Made by a program: the position numbers and the translations under genes. Under the pieces are notes generated by a model that was given only the letters and a program-made list of their open reading frames with translations, ran no database searches and was not told the origin of the DNA. A DNA stretch of 12,217 bases from Planctomycetes bacterium GWF2_50_10. GTDB taxonomy: Bacteria > Planctomycetota > Phycisphaerae > Sedimentisphaerales > GWF2-50-10. The stretch lies in NCBI GenBank assembly GCA_001824635.1, contig MHYB01000054.1:7210-19426 (forward strand), read 5' to 3'. Position 1 is the stretch's first letter. Each line of letters opens with the position of its first letter. Below are positions 5,338 to 12,217 of this stretch, in pieces.

Positions 5338-7101
5338 ATGAGTATAAACCCGTTAAATCTCAAACAGCTAACCAAATTGCGTGAGGCTGTAACTTACAGC
5401 CGTCAAAAGCTCCAGCCTTTCCGCGATGCGCGTATCAATGCCCTGCGCCAATATGTCGGGCGGCATTATTCCGACAATGGTGCAACCGACAAAGTGCCTG
5501 TTAATCTGTTGGAACTGGCTATAAATATCTACATGCAGCAGCTAGCGGCAAGACCGCCGAAGGTTCTTGCTACCACGCCATTTTTTCAGTTAAAGCCTTC
5601 TGCCCTCAATCTTGAACTTGCGACCAATGCCCATATAGCGAAGATCAAACTGGCCAATCACCTCCGCCTTGCGGTGATAGACGCCATGTTCGCCCTGGGT
5701 ATTATCAAGACCGGCCTCACCAGAAGTACACCCATCGAAATAGACGGCGTAATGCGTGACCCAGGCAAAGCGTTTGCCGAGGTGGTACATCTTGACGACT
5801 GGGTGCATGATGTTACCGCGCGGATATATGAAGAATGCCAGTTTGCAGGCAATCGCTACCGCATAGGCTATGAGCTTGCTATGGAATTATTCTCCGGTTC
5901 CGGTCGTGATGAACTCAAACCCGATGAAGTAACCGGCCTCAATGAAACTGGCGACGAGCGGGCTGAGAGTATTTCCAGAGGCGGCGATAATAACCCTGCG
6001 ACTTTTAAGGACACTGTCGAACTTTGGGACTTGTGGCTGCCCGATGAAAAACTGCTTGTAACAATGCCTGTCGAGGGTAGCGGTAAGGCGCTTCAAATCC
6101 TCGAATGGTCTGGCCCTGAAAACGGCCCTTATCATCTTTTGTCATTTAGCCCTGTGCCGGGTAATGTCATGCCTTTGCCGCCGGTAGCTTTGTGGATGGA
6201 CTTACATGACCTTGCAAACCGCATATTCCGCAAGCTGGGCAGGCAGGCCGAGCGGCAAAAGACGCTTTTGGGTGTGCGCACTTCCGGCCAAAAGGATGGT
6301 GATAATGTCATTCGCGCCGATGATGGTGAGGCGATCACAATGGACGATCCCAAAAACGCCCAGGAATACAATTATGGCGGCATTCGTCCTGAAAGCCTTG
6401 CGTTTTTGATCCAGCTTAAAGATATGTTTGCGTATTTTGCGGGCAATCTTGATTCTCTCGGCGGCCTCTCGCCGCAAGCCGACACGCTCGGACAAGATCA
6501 ATTATTAAGCGCCAATGCCTCCAAGCGTGTTCTTGTGATGCAAGACCGCATGATAGAGTTTACCACGGAAATAGTTACCGACATCGCCGGTTACATCTAC
6601 GATGATCCCATTACTCCCATACCTGTAATTAAGGCCGTCAAGGGCGCAGATGTCCAAATTCAAGGCTCATTCGAGCCGGAAGAGCGTGTTGCTCCCTTTA
6701 ATAAATATAATTTTGAGATCGAGCCGTACTCGATGCAGTATCAAGGCCCAGCGGCGAGATTGCAGGCTCTTACTCAAATCTTTACAAATTTCCTTGTACC
6801 CTTTGCCCCCATGCTGTCGGAGCAGGGAATAGCGATAAATTTCAGGGGATTGCTTTCGATCATTTCACGCTACGGCAATATGCCTGAACTGGATGAACTG
6901 CTGGTAATGCAGGAACCGCTGTCAAATTCACTGCCTGGGCCTGTCGGTATGCCTAAATCTCCTGTGACGCGCCGTACTTACGAGAGAATAAACAGACCAG
7001 GGGCTACAAGACAAGGAAAAGATTCGGCAATGGTTAATTTACTTATGGGTTCAAAAAACCAGCCTGCGCAAAACGCGCAACTTGTAAGGTCAATAGGATA
7101 G
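5338..7101 (+). CDS. Phage portal protein
   Basis: This 587-residue protein sits immediately after TerL, the standard portal position. It begins with a helical, basic segment (KLREAVTYSRQKLQPFRDARINALRQY, cited by its outline only), then PVNLLELAINIYMQQLAARPPK (about 60-81), typical of portal N-terminal regions that recruit around the ring. The middle holds the wing-like sheet region, followed by a helical stretch with polar Q/D/S (about 360-400, including GNLDSLGGLSPQADTLGQDQ), which resembles the tunnel-helix region of portals. The C-terminal quarter is P- and R-rich. It would form the dodecameric ring at the capsid vertex, contacting TerL during packaging and the adaptor-like protein encoded at 11183 afterwards. 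There is no clear strong RBS; translation may be coupled to TerL, whose stop is 3 nt upstream. The assignment combines recalled family resemblance and context. Confidence 0.88.
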   Translation: MSINPLNLKQLTKLREAVTYSRQKLQPFRDARINALRQYVGRHYSDNGATDKVPVNLLELAINIYMQQLAARPPKVLATTPFFQLKPSALNLELATNAHIAKIKLANHLRLAVIDAMFALGIIKTGLTRSTPIEIDGVMRDPGKAFAEVVHLDDWVHDVTARIYEECQFAGNRYRIGYELAMELFSGSGRDELKPDEVTGLNETGDERAESISRGGDNNPATFKDTVELWDLWLPDEKLLVTMPVEGSGKALQILEWSGPENGPYHLLSFSPVPGNVMPLPPVALWMDLHDLANRIFRKLGRQAERQKTLLGVRTSGQKDGDNVIRADDGEAITMDDPKNAQEYNYGGIRPESLAFLIQLKDMFAYFAGNLDSLGGLSPQADTLGQDQLLSANASKRVLVMQDRMIEFTTEIVTDIAGYIYDDPITPIPVIKAVKGADVQIQGSFEPEERVAPFNKYNFEIEPYSMQYQGPAARLQALTQIFTNFLVPFAPMLSEQGIAINFRGLLSIISRYGNMPELDELLVMQEPLSNSLPGPVGMPKSPVTRRTYERINRPGATRQGKDSAMVNLLMGSKNQPAQNAQLVRSIG

Positions 7102-7118
7102 ACTAGAGGAGAGATATT

Positions 7119-7361
7119 ATGGATGAATCAATTATGCAGCCGATCATTCAATACGGTTTTGCCGGTATGTGCGGCATACTTCTGGGGATACTGGTGTGGC
7201 TGATAAGTAAACTGCTGGCCATCCTTGAAAAGACCAACTCAGTTATTGCAGCCAATACGGAGGCTATCAAGATCGTTGAGGGCCATACCAGCGAAACTAT
7301 CACACTCTTAAAAGACCTGCGCGACCGGATATTACAGCTTAAATGCGTAAAGGATAAATAA
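7119..7361 (+). CDS. Small single-span membrane protein, holin-like
   Basis: The 80-residue protein has a short N-terminus (MDESIMQPIIQY), one strong transmembrane helix (about residues 13-33, GFAGMCGILLGILVWLISKLL in outline) and a charged tail with heptad spacing of L, I and V (ILEKTNSVIAAN...LLKDLRDRILQL), likely a short coiled coil. This build matches small single-helix holin-like phage proteins, but its place among head genes is unusual for lysis, so it could instead act in head assembly at the membrane. A good AGGAG (7107-7111) lies 7 nt before the ATG. Its TAA stop overlaps the next start by one base (TAATG), giving coupled translation. Confidence 0.75.
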   Translation: MDESIMQPIIQYGFAGMCGILLGILVWLISKLLAILEKTNSVIAANTEAIKIVEGHTSETITLLKDLRDRILQLKCVKDK

Positions 7362-7747
7362 TGCCTACCTACTGTTACAGACGGATGGATAATGGCGCAC
7401 CTGTCGAACTTACAATGACTATCATAGATCGCATTAGTCGAGAGCTTTCTGACGGTACGATTATTTTGCCCGATGGCGGATATGGCAAGCGGGATTTTAA
7501 GGCCGAGCATGGCGGTTTTGTCAATACACCGGGCGCATGGCCGATGTACTCCGATGCCGCCGGCGTTGGAGAACATCAAATACCCGAAGCTGTTGAACAC
7601 GCCAGAGCCATCGGTATCCCGACTGATTTTACCTCTGATGGCCAGGCGATATTTACAAGCCGCGCGCACCGCAAACGGTATTGCGAGGCGATAGGACTTT
7701 TCGACAGGAGCGGCGGCTACAGTGATCCGCAAAGGTGCCACAGATAG
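7361..7747 (+). CDS. Hypothetical head-cluster protein
   Basis: The 128-residue soluble protein is of unknown function. It starts MPTYCYRR, reminiscent of the opening of FmdB-type zinc-ribbon proteins, but the paired cysteines that would bind zinc are absent. The rest is rich in G, D and aromatic residues (ILPDGGYGKRDF, NTPGAWPMYSDAAGVGE) with a basic HRKRYCEA patch near the C-terminus. I recall similar proteins in environmental phage head clusters, but no function. Its start shares a base with the previous stop. The final codons and the TAG stop (7745-7747) lie inside the interspersed repeat, so the last residues (about CHR) are repeat-encoded; the original C-terminus may have been replaced. 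Confidence 0.78.
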   Translation: MPTYCYRRMDNGAPVELTMTIIDRISRELSDGTIILPDGGYGKRDFKAEHGGFVNTPGAWPMYSDAAGVGEHQIPEAVEHARAIGIPTDFTSDGQAIFTSRAHRKRYCEAIGLFDRSGGYSDPQRCHR

Positions 7748-7822
7748 CACAGATTTTAAGAAGAGATTTCACAGATAAGAGAATTTTTGACGTAGATTTC
7801 GCAGATTAACGCAGAGATAAAA
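7738..7822 (+). repeat. Interspersed CCACAGAT-type repeat, copy B (longest)
   Basis: A tandem of degenerate units, CCACAGATAGCACAGATT, then TTTCACAGAT, then GTAGATTTCGCAGATT and ACGCAGAGAT, runs from the last codons of the upstream gene to just before the RBS of the next. The first 37 bases align with copy D at 9939-9976 with only a few differences. It makes up most of the 97-nt gap before the scaffold-like gene. Confidence 0.75.
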
Positions 7823-7844
7823 GTTTTAAGTTGAGGAGATAAAA

Positions 7845-8861
7845 ATGGCAACTGAAAAAGATGCACCAGCGATAGACGCAAGTGAATTATCCATGCAGGA
7901 TAGCCAGGCCCAGGAGATACCGGCCACCGAGGATATACAGACTCCGCAAGATAACGCAAAGCCCGAAGAAATTTACGATTTCGACGATGAGGGTGGTAAT
8001 AGCGGTACTGATGGCGACGAAAAAATTGAAGATGGCCAGGATAAGGGGCAGGAAAAAATCGAGGACGGTGCAAATGGCAAGCCTGCCAAAAAGAAAACAC
8101 CGGATGAGAACGAATTTACAGACGAGCTTTTCAGCCGTGGCGAAAAAGCGGGTCTGACCCGTGATGAATTGCAGGAATTCGGTTCACCCCAGGCAGCGGA
8201 AAAGGCGCTTACTCTTTTGGAGAAGCGCGGCGCACCTGCGCCCGCAGCAGGCAAAACACAGCAGGCCGACGGAGGTGATGCCACTAAGCCCGCCTTTGAG
8301 AAATTCAAGATCACGCTCGACCCGGAAGTGTTCGACCCTGAGATACTCGAAACTGTAAACGGTATGAACGAACATTACGCAAAGCAGTTCGAGCTTGTAA
8401 TGGGACAGTTGACCGATGCGAGACAATCGCTCTCAAAGCAGCAGGCCCTTCAATTCGAGGCACAGTTCGATAGCTGGATAGGCCAATTAGGTGATGGATA
8501 CAAGGATGTACTCGGTGAGGGCAACGGGGCGGATATGGACAAGGCGGGCGATCAGTTTAAAAACCGTGTCAAGGTGCTTGACGAGATGGAGGCAATTGCC
8601 GCCGGTTACTCCCGCCTGGGCAAAGAAGTACCGGCCTATAACGAACTATTCAATAAGGCGCTTGGGGCCGTATTCAAAGACAAGCAAAAAGAGATCGTCA
8701 GGAAAGAATTAAGCTCCAAACTTGGCAAGCGGCAGATCATCGCTCGCCCCTCGCAGCGAAGAGGAGGCAATGTTGACCCTGAAGCGGCGGCAAGGTCTTA
8801 CGTCAAACAGTTCTTGGAGGAACATGATACGGCAGAACCCAGCACGGATATTGACTTTTAA
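7845..8861 (+). CDS. Scaffold-like capsid assembly protein
   Basis: The 338-residue protein sits just upstream of the major capsid gene. The first about 85 residues are strongly acidic and disordered-looking (many D, E, G, S and A), followed by a K-rich patch (PAKKKT, about 85-90). A predicted helical part follows (LFSRGEKAGLTRDELQEFG, about 100-118), then A/P/G-rich linker, then a long helical core (about 145-290, rich in E, K, Q and L), and a basic C-terminal segment (KLGKRQIIARPSQRRGG) with a final helix. Acidic start, helical middle and basic C-terminal tail next to the capsid gene is the classic layout of scaffolding proteins, whose tail binds the capsid shell from inside. GAGGAG (7833-7838) lies 6 nt before the ATG. 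No catalytic protease motif is seen, so a fused prohead protease is not supported. Confidence 0.75.
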   Translation: MATEKDAPAIDASELSMQDSQAQEIPATEDIQTPQDNAKPEEIYDFDDEGGNSGTDGDEKIEDGQDKGQEKIEDGANGKPAKKKTPDENEFTDELFSRGEKAGLTRDELQEFGSPQAAEKALTLLEKRGAPAPAAGKTQQADGGDATKPAFEKFKITLDPEVFDPEILETVNGMNEHYAKQFELVMGQLTDARQSLSKQQALQFEAQFDSWIGQLGDGYKDVLGEGNGADMDKAGDQFKNRVKVLDEMEAIAAGYSRLGKEVPAYNELFNKALGAVFKDKQKEIVRKELSSKLGKRQIIARPSQRRGGNVDPEAAARSYVKQFLEEHDTAEPSTDIDF

Positions 8862-8868
8862 ATTTTTG

Positions 8869-8885
8869 CCGCAGATAAAACAAAT
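8869..8885 (+). repeat. Interspersed CCGCAGAT-type repeat, copy C (short)
   Basis: A single diverged unit starting CCGCAGATAAAACA begins 7 nt after the scaffold stop codon. It is weaker than the other copies, but its location (just after a stop, before the capsid RBS) fits the pattern. Confidence 0.4.
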
Positions 8886-8898
8886 ATCGAGAAATGAC

Positions 8899-8904
8899 AG
8901 GAGG
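8899..8904 (+). promoter_or_regulatory. Strong ribosome binding site of the major capsid gene
   Basis: A full AGGAGG lies 7 nt before ATG 8912. The in-frame ATGs at 8894 and 8906 lie upstream of it or 1 nt from it and are unsuitable. This is the strongest ribosome site of the operon, as expected for the most abundant virion protein. Confidence 0.85.
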
Positions 8905-8911
8905 TATGAAT

Positions 8912-9937
8912 ATGCTTACCGATCAGGAATTAAAGGATTTGACAATAGGGACATTAAAACATCTCGGCAAACTCAAGTTCAATCAGATCGCCCAGAACCT
9001 TGTTCGCTATGAGGTAATGGGTCGTATCATGCGCCGGGACAAGGTGCAGTTCGACAGCGGAACCGGCATTCAGAGGACGCTGATGGTAGATCACTCCAAT
9101 GCCGCCCGCAACGTCGGTCTGTATCAGAAAGATGCGATCAACGTCGGTGATGTGCTTGAGACTATCGAAATACCCTGGCGGCATACAACTACCAACTACG
9201 CTTTTGACAGGCGTGAGCTTAGTATGAACGGCGGCGAGAGCAAGATAGTCGATCTCTTAAAGGTGCGCAGAGTTGACGGGATGCTTTCTCTTACCGAACT
9301 GATGGAGAGTAATTTCTGGTCTGCTCCGCAAAACGAGACTGATAAAACTACACCCTGGGGCGTTCCGCTGTGGGTCGTACCCAATATTACAGAGGGCTTT
9401 AACGGCGATAAATTCGGCACATGGGCAAGCGGCCCCGGCGGACTTACCCATGCCAAATTCAAAAACTGGACTGGCCAGTACATCGCCATCACAAAGGACG
9501 ATCTTATCAGGGGTATGAGGCGTGCGCACAGACAGACCGGCTTTGAAAGCCCCATCAATATCCCCGACTATCGCAGCGGGCGCGGCGATCAGTTCCGAAT
9601 CTACATGAACGAGCGAACGCTTGAATCTATGGAGAACCTCGGCGAGAGCCAAAATGAAAATCTTGGCCGCGACCTTGCTCCTATGGATGGCACGATAACA
9701 TTCAGGCGTAACCCTATCATTTGGGTGCCGTTCCTTGACGACGTATTAACCGATCCCATCTACATGCTCAATTTCGCCTACTTCCATCCGGTCTTTTTAA
9801 AAGGTGAATATCTCCGTGAAACCGACCCCAAAGAAGCGCCCGAACAGCACACTGTAAGCGTCATCCATATCGACCTTACATGGAACGTCATCTGCACCGA
9901 CAGGCGCAGACAGTGTGTTTTGCAGAAAGCAGCATAG
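8912..9937 (+). CDS. Major capsid protein
   Basis: The 341-residue protein starts MLTDQELKDLTIG. It has the composition and length of an HK97-fold capsid protein without a long delta domain: an N-terminal helical arm, then a segment (IQRTLMVDHSNAARNVGLY) resembling the E-loop and spine region, a central domain rich in aromatic and glycine residues (FWSAPQNETDKTTPWGVPLW; GTWASGPGG), and a C-terminal beta-rich end (VIHIDLTWNVICTDRRRQCVL). The position after a scaffold-like gene and before small decoration-type genes fits, as does the AGGAGG ribosome site 7 nt upstream. The longer frame start at 8894 would put the RBS inside the gene, so it is rejected. The fold is inferred from length, context and recalled resemblance. 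No separate prohead protease gene is seen in the window. Confidence 0.88.
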   Translation: MLTDQELKDLTIGTLKHLGKLKFNQIAQNLVRYEVMGRIMRRDKVQFDSGTGIQRTLMVDHSNAARNVGLYQKDAINVGDVLETIEIPWRHTTTNYAFDRRELSMNGGESKIVDLLKVRRVDGMLSLTELMESNFWSAPQNETDKTTPWGVPLWVVPNITEGFNGDKFGTWASGPGGLTHAKFKNWTGQYIAITKDDLIRGMRRAHRQTGFESPINIPDYRSGRGDQFRIYMNERTLESMENLGESQNENLGRDLAPMDGTITFRRNPIIWVPFLDDVLTDPIYMLNFAYFHPVFLKGEYLRETDPKEAPEQHTVSVIHIDLTWNVICTDRRRQCVLQKAA

Positions 9938-9938
9938 G

Positions 9939-9976
9939 CCACAGATGGCACTGATTTTAAAAAGAGATTAACACAG
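9939..9976 (+). repeat. Interspersed CCACAGAT-type repeat, copy D
   Basis: CCACAGATGGCACTGATT starts one base after the capsid stop (9935-9937) and continues with a purine-rich stretch and AACACAG. It is nearly identical to the beginning of copy B, including the TTTAA-AAGAGATT middle, so the two share a recent origin. Confidence 0.75.
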
Positions 9977-9993
9977 TTGGGAAAGGATTGACG

Positions 9994-10491
9994 ATGGACG
10001 TAAATCATAAAAATAATCCTGCCGAGCAGCCTGTTCGTGTGTGGCTGGCTGAGGATGTATCGGCTCTGGCAAGTGACATCCCCGAAGGAACAGGGCTTGT
10101 GTTTGATTATTCGTACACAAGCACCGCTAAAGGTGAGGCGGCAGGCGACCCATGCGGCTTTCGCTCAAATCGCGTCAAGCTCGTTACCTCCGCCGGCGGT
10201 GATTTCGCGGGTGTGCTTGCCCAACCTGTTAAAAAGAAAAAAGGCGCTACCACCGGTCTCTACGTCTATGTCAACGCTCCCGGAAGCATTTGCAAGATAC
10301 AGGCTAGCGACGCTGTGGCGGCACTCGGCACTAAACTTGTCTGCTCAAAAAATGCCGCAAGCCTGGGCAAATTTGTTGCCGCCACAACTGAAACAGGCGC
10401 GGGGGTAGCAGCCGCGCTTCAGACCTCTACCGGAGCGGGAGTAATCCTTGCCAAATTGTACGGCGGCGATCAGAACGGGCTAAAGGCTTAA
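9994..10491 (+). CDS. Putative capsid decoration protein
   Basis: The 165-residue protein directly follows the major capsid gene. It is beta-rich and glycine/alanine/threonine-rich, with repeated G-x-V and A-G-V patterns (DFAGVLAQPV, TGAGVAAALQ, TGAGVILAKL) typical of small beta-tulip or beta-barrel capsid-surface proteins, and has no membrane segment or catalytic motif. A KKKKG patch lies about residues 77-81. These features and the position suggest a decoration or cement protein stabilising the expanded shell. ATG 9994 is chosen because AAAGGA (9982-9987) lies 6 nt upstream; TTG at 9988 abuts that site. Sequence similarity to a named decoration family was not recognised, so the role is an inference. 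Confidence 0.7.
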   Translation: MDVNHKNNPAEQPVRVWLAEDVSALASDIPEGTGLVFDYSYTSTAKGEAAGDPCGFRSNRVKLVTSAGGDFAGVLAQPVKKKKGATTGLYVYVNAPGSICKIQASDAVAALGTKLVCSKNAASLGKFVAATTETGAGVAAALQTSTGAGVILAKLYGGDQNGLKA

Positions 10492-10518
10492 GGTAGATTT
10501 TTTTGGAGAACTTAAATA

Positions 10519-10773
10519 ATGGCAGCACACAATTTACCTGTAAAGTTGCAGGATCAAAATGCTGTTTTTCCAGTATCGGGCAAGGCGCTATATGTCCAGG
10601 GCAATGGCTTTATGCTCGCATGGGGCAATGGTATTCCATCTGCCGGTGTCGCCGGATACGGCAAGGGGTGTCTCTATCAAAATACAAGCTTAACCGGCGT
10701 AGGCGACTGCCTGTACGTCAATATCGGTTCGATCAGCGCATCAAGCTGGAAAGTAATAACGGTAACACCGTAA
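10519..10773 (+). CDS. Small beta-rich capsid-associated protein
   Basis: The 84-residue protein has alternating short strands and glycine turns (NAVFPVSGKALYVQGNG; VAGYGKGCLYQNTSL; GDCLYVNIGSISASSWKVIT). The GYGKGCLYQNT...CLYVNIGS...WKV pattern resembles the C-terminal domain of head-fiber or decoration proteins (GYAKGALF...LYVNxG...F pattern, from memory), so it is probably a second capsid-surface protein or a minimal head-fiber base. Two cysteines (about 51 and 63) lie near each other in sequence. GGAGAA lies 8 nt before the ATG, and the upstream gene ends 27 nt away. It is probably co-transcribed with the capsid genes. A role in assembly rather than the finished particle cannot be excluded. 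Confidence 0.75.
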   Translation: MAAHNLPVKLQDQNAVFPVSGKALYVQGNGFMLAWGNGIPSAGVAGYGKGCLYQNTSLTGVGDCLYVNIGSISASSWKVITVTP

Positions 10774-10786
10774 GGAGAGATAGTCT

Positions 10787-11179
10787 ATGACAGATCAAGT
10801 AAAAGATATTTATACAAGGATGCTTGGAACTAAAGAACTGCCCGACAAACTCGTAAAACTTTATGAGCGAACTAAATTTTTGTCCGACAGAATAGCGCCG
10901 GGACCGATGCCTGTATCGACTATGGCGCTGGTTGCGATAATCGCAGGTGCAGCAAAAACCGAAGAAGTGTCTAGTGATACCGCCTCTCCTAAAACAAACA
11001 AGTGGGATTCTGTTAAAAAAGATACGCCTGTTACGACTTTCCTGGATGGTGCTTCTCGCGGCGGGATATTCCTCGGCGTTTGCGGCAATAAGAATAAAGG
11101 TATGCTCCGCATCAAGATAGACGGCGATAGTGAGAATTTCCGTGAGATAGCCCAAAGCGAAGTAAAGCTCAAGGAATAA
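10787..11179 (+). CDS. Hypothetical phage structural-cluster protein
   Basis: I do not recognise this 130-residue protein. The N-terminal half is helical and charged (VKDIYTRMLGTKELPDKLVKLYERTKFLSDRI), followed by a short hydrophobic segment (APGPMPVSTMALVAIIAGAAK, about 37-57), too short and P-rich to be a sure membrane helix, then a polar S/T/K-rich region and a beta-looking C-terminal part (GGIFLGVCGNKNKGMLRIKIDGD). The RBS AAGGAG overlaps the previous gene's TAA stop, and the next gene starts 3 nt after its end, so it belongs to the head/neck operon. A head-completion or minor virion role is plausible from position alone. Confidence 0.72.
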   Translation: MTDQVKDIYTRMLGTKELPDKLVKLYERTKFLSDRIAPGPMPVSTMALVAIIAGAAKTEEVSSDTASPKTNKWDSVKKDTPVTTFLDGASRGGIFLGVCGNKNKGMLRIKIDGDSENFREIAQSEVKLKE

Positions 11180-11182
11180 CGT

Positions 11183-11959
11183 ATGTCTGAACCAAGCCTT
11201 ACGATAACTTATTTCGACCTCTTGTCCGAGATCGGGCGAATGCTCGGCTACGGGCGTGATAGCGGTCAGTGGTCGGATGAGGAAAGAAGCGATATCGATT
11301 CTGTTATTAACAGCGGCCTGCGCCAGTTCTATGTCCCGCCGCCTGTTGACCCCAGCCAAAACAGCCACTTGTGGAGTTTTCTCAAACCCATCGACACGAT
11401 TACTACAGAGGTGGGAGTGCGTACATACGATCTGCCGGATGATTTCGGGGGTATCGAGGGCGATTTGACTTTTGAGACAGGAAGCGGCAAACAGTTTGTT
11501 CGTCTTGCCAATGAGGGCACTGTTCGCAATCTAGCCGCTTACAATAATTATGTCGGTACGCCAAGTATGGCTGCGATAAGACCAAAGGCCTCTGACGGCA
11601 CTAGCGGCCAGAGATTTGAGATAATCTTCTGGAAAAGTCCCAACGATATATACGTCCTTAGTTATCGCAAGATAGTCCTTCTCAATAAGCTCAGTGAAAC
11701 AAATCCCTATCCATTGGGTACTATGGCTCACGGTGAAACCATACTCGAAAGCTGTCTCTCTATTGCGGAGCAGCGCCTAAATGACGGCAACAAAGGTACT
11801 CACTTTGAGCAATTTAGAGTAAGGCTCGCCGCAAGTATCATGTTCGACCGCCAAAGCACAAGAGCGAACTTTTTAGGTTATAACGGCGACAGGTCTGACT
11901 TAAACGCATCTGACAGCGGACGAACAACAATCGTAACCTATAACGGAAATCAGCCGTGA
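11183..11959 (+). CDS. Putative head-tail adaptor (connector) protein
   Basis: The 258-residue protein opens with TYFDLLSEIGRMLGYG...WSDEERSDIDSVINSGLRQFYVPPP (about 10-53, in outline), a helical pair ending in an 'SGLRQFYxPP' signature. Next comes HLWSFLKPIDTI...YDLPDDFGGIEG (about 62-95). I associate this pattern with phage neck or adaptor proteins that sit below the portal. A beta-rich middle (residues about 95-175) and a helical C-terminal part (ILESCLSIAEQRLND, AASIMFDR) follow. AAGGAA lies 6 nt before the ATG. It follows capsid genes and precedes a neck/tail-type gene, fitting a ring that joins head and tail. The family assignment is from memory of pattern, not a search. Confidence 0.72.
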   Translation: MSEPSLTITYFDLLSEIGRMLGYGRDSGQWSDEERSDIDSVINSGLRQFYVPPPVDPSQNSHLWSFLKPIDTITTEVGVRTYDLPDDFGGIEGDLTFETGSGKQFVRLANEGTVRNLAAYNNYVGTPSMAAIRPKASDGTSGQRFEIIFWKSPNDIYVLSYRKIVLLNKLSETNPYPLGTMAHGETILESCLSIAEQRLNDGNKGTHFEQFRVRLAASIMFDRQSTRANFLGYNGDRSDLNASDSGRTTIVTYNGNQP

Positions 11960-11966
11960 GGTAAGA

Positions 11967-12194
11967 ATGTCTGATCTATCAATACCACTGCCATATAGAG
12001 GTATCAACTTAAATCATGCGGCCAGTAAACAGCCGCTTGAAACAAGTGCTCATATAAATAACGTCCGGCCTTACGACACTATAGACAAACGCGCCCGCCT
12101 GGGACAGCGGCCCGGTCTTGTCCGCAAGTATGCAACCGATCTCGGCGGCTCGGTAGTGGCTATATGTTCTGTAACAGTTGTTGAATGGGCATAA
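11967..12194 (+). CDS. Short tail/neck-type protein, possibly only an N-terminal domain
   Basis: The 75-residue product contains GINLNHAASKQP...NNVRPYDTIDKRARLGQRPGLVRKY (about 12-54, in outline). The NVRPYD...RARLGQRPGL core resembles the N-terminus of much longer phage structural proteins, hundreds of residues long and likely beta-propeller or nozzle-like. Here the frame ends at TAA (12192-12194), and a new ATG in another frame follows 1 nt later at 12196. So this is either a genuinely short protein, a split gene pair, or an N-terminal fragment of a broken or frameshifted gene; the window ends too soon to tell. GAGG (11958-11961) lies 5 nt before the ATG and 7 nt after the adaptor stop. Confidence 0.65.
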   Translation: MSDLSIPLPYRGINLNHAASKQPLETSAHINNVRPYDTIDKRARLGQRPGLVRKYATDLGGSVVAICSVTVVEWA

Positions 12195-12195
12195 T

Positions 12196-12217
12196 ATGTC
12201 AGTAACCAGCTATAATA
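12196..12217 (+). CDS. Partial start of the next gene (runs off the window)
   Basis: ATG at 12196 follows one nt after the previous stop (TAAT-ATG) and stays open to the window end as MSVTSYN. The close spacing and the continued operon make a real start likely, but only seven codons are visible and no strong ribosome site precedes it. Confidence 0.4.

Noticed and set aside
7361..7384. FmdB-type zinc ribbon from the MPTYCYRR opening
   Set aside because: The two CxxC pairs needed for zinc binding are missing.
7148..7750. 200-aa minus-strand frame
   Set aside because: It is antisense to two coupled head-cluster genes and has no recognisable domain or ribosome site.
10733..11368. 211-aa minus-strand frame
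   Set aside because: It runs across several plus-strand genes that have good ribosome sites and is a shadow frame.

Overview
The window reads as the head-gene end of a tailed double-stranded DNA phage or prophage. A rightward head-morphogenesis cluster (3081 to the right edge) runs in canonical order: putative small terminase, large terminase (TerL), portal, small membrane protein, unknown, scaffold-like acidic protein, major capsid protein, decoration-type proteins, unknown, head-tail adaptor-like protein, and a short neck/tail-type protein. No ribosomal, metabolic or tRNA genes are visible. The overall flavour of the proteins, together with short degenerate CCACAGAT...CACAGATT repeats placed just after stop codons, suggests a host among environmental Planctomycetota/Phycisphaerae-like or related bacteria. 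That host call rests on recalled resemblance only.

Layout. (1) 40-498 (+): a lipoprotein-like protein with one internal membrane segment, probably the last gene of a rightward late operon that starts left of the window, closed by an intrinsic terminator at 538-562. (2) 562-2466 (-): a compact four-gene leftward operon. In transcription order it encodes a 97-aa unknown, a 213-aa minimal clamp-loader-like AAA+ ATPase, a 91-aa unknown ending in the sliding-clamp-binding pentapeptide QLELF, and a 224-aa serine recombinase. Spacings are 13 nt, a 4-nt ATGA overlap, and 9 nt. A textbook promoter (TTGACA, 17 bp, TATCTT) sits 28 nt upstream of its RBS-ATG region, and its spacer is filled by a perfect dyad (ACATTGT, 6 nt, ACAATGT), so it looks repressor-controlled. 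(3) 2467-3080: a 614-bp divergent non-coding region holding two DnaA-box-like 9-mers, a 16-bp alternating CG/CA tract, three to five 11-bp-phased TTGTTT iterons and a perfect 11-bp-stem hairpin. It looks like a replication origin and/or a complex operator. (4) 3081-12217 (+): the head and neck genes, tightly packed.

How the genes work together. The terminase pair and portal would package DNA into a capsid built from the scaffold-like and major capsid proteins and dressed by one or two small decoration proteins, with the adaptor-like protein closing the neck. The leftward operon looks like the early/regulatory arm. It couples a DnaX-like ATPase with a protein carrying a C-terminal clamp-binding tag, next to an origin-like region, which suggests the phage engages the host replication clamp. 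This leftward module is the most interesting part of the window. If the left-edge gene is the end of the same late operon whose start lies at the right, the whole genome may be circular or circularly permuted, with only a short leftward arm.
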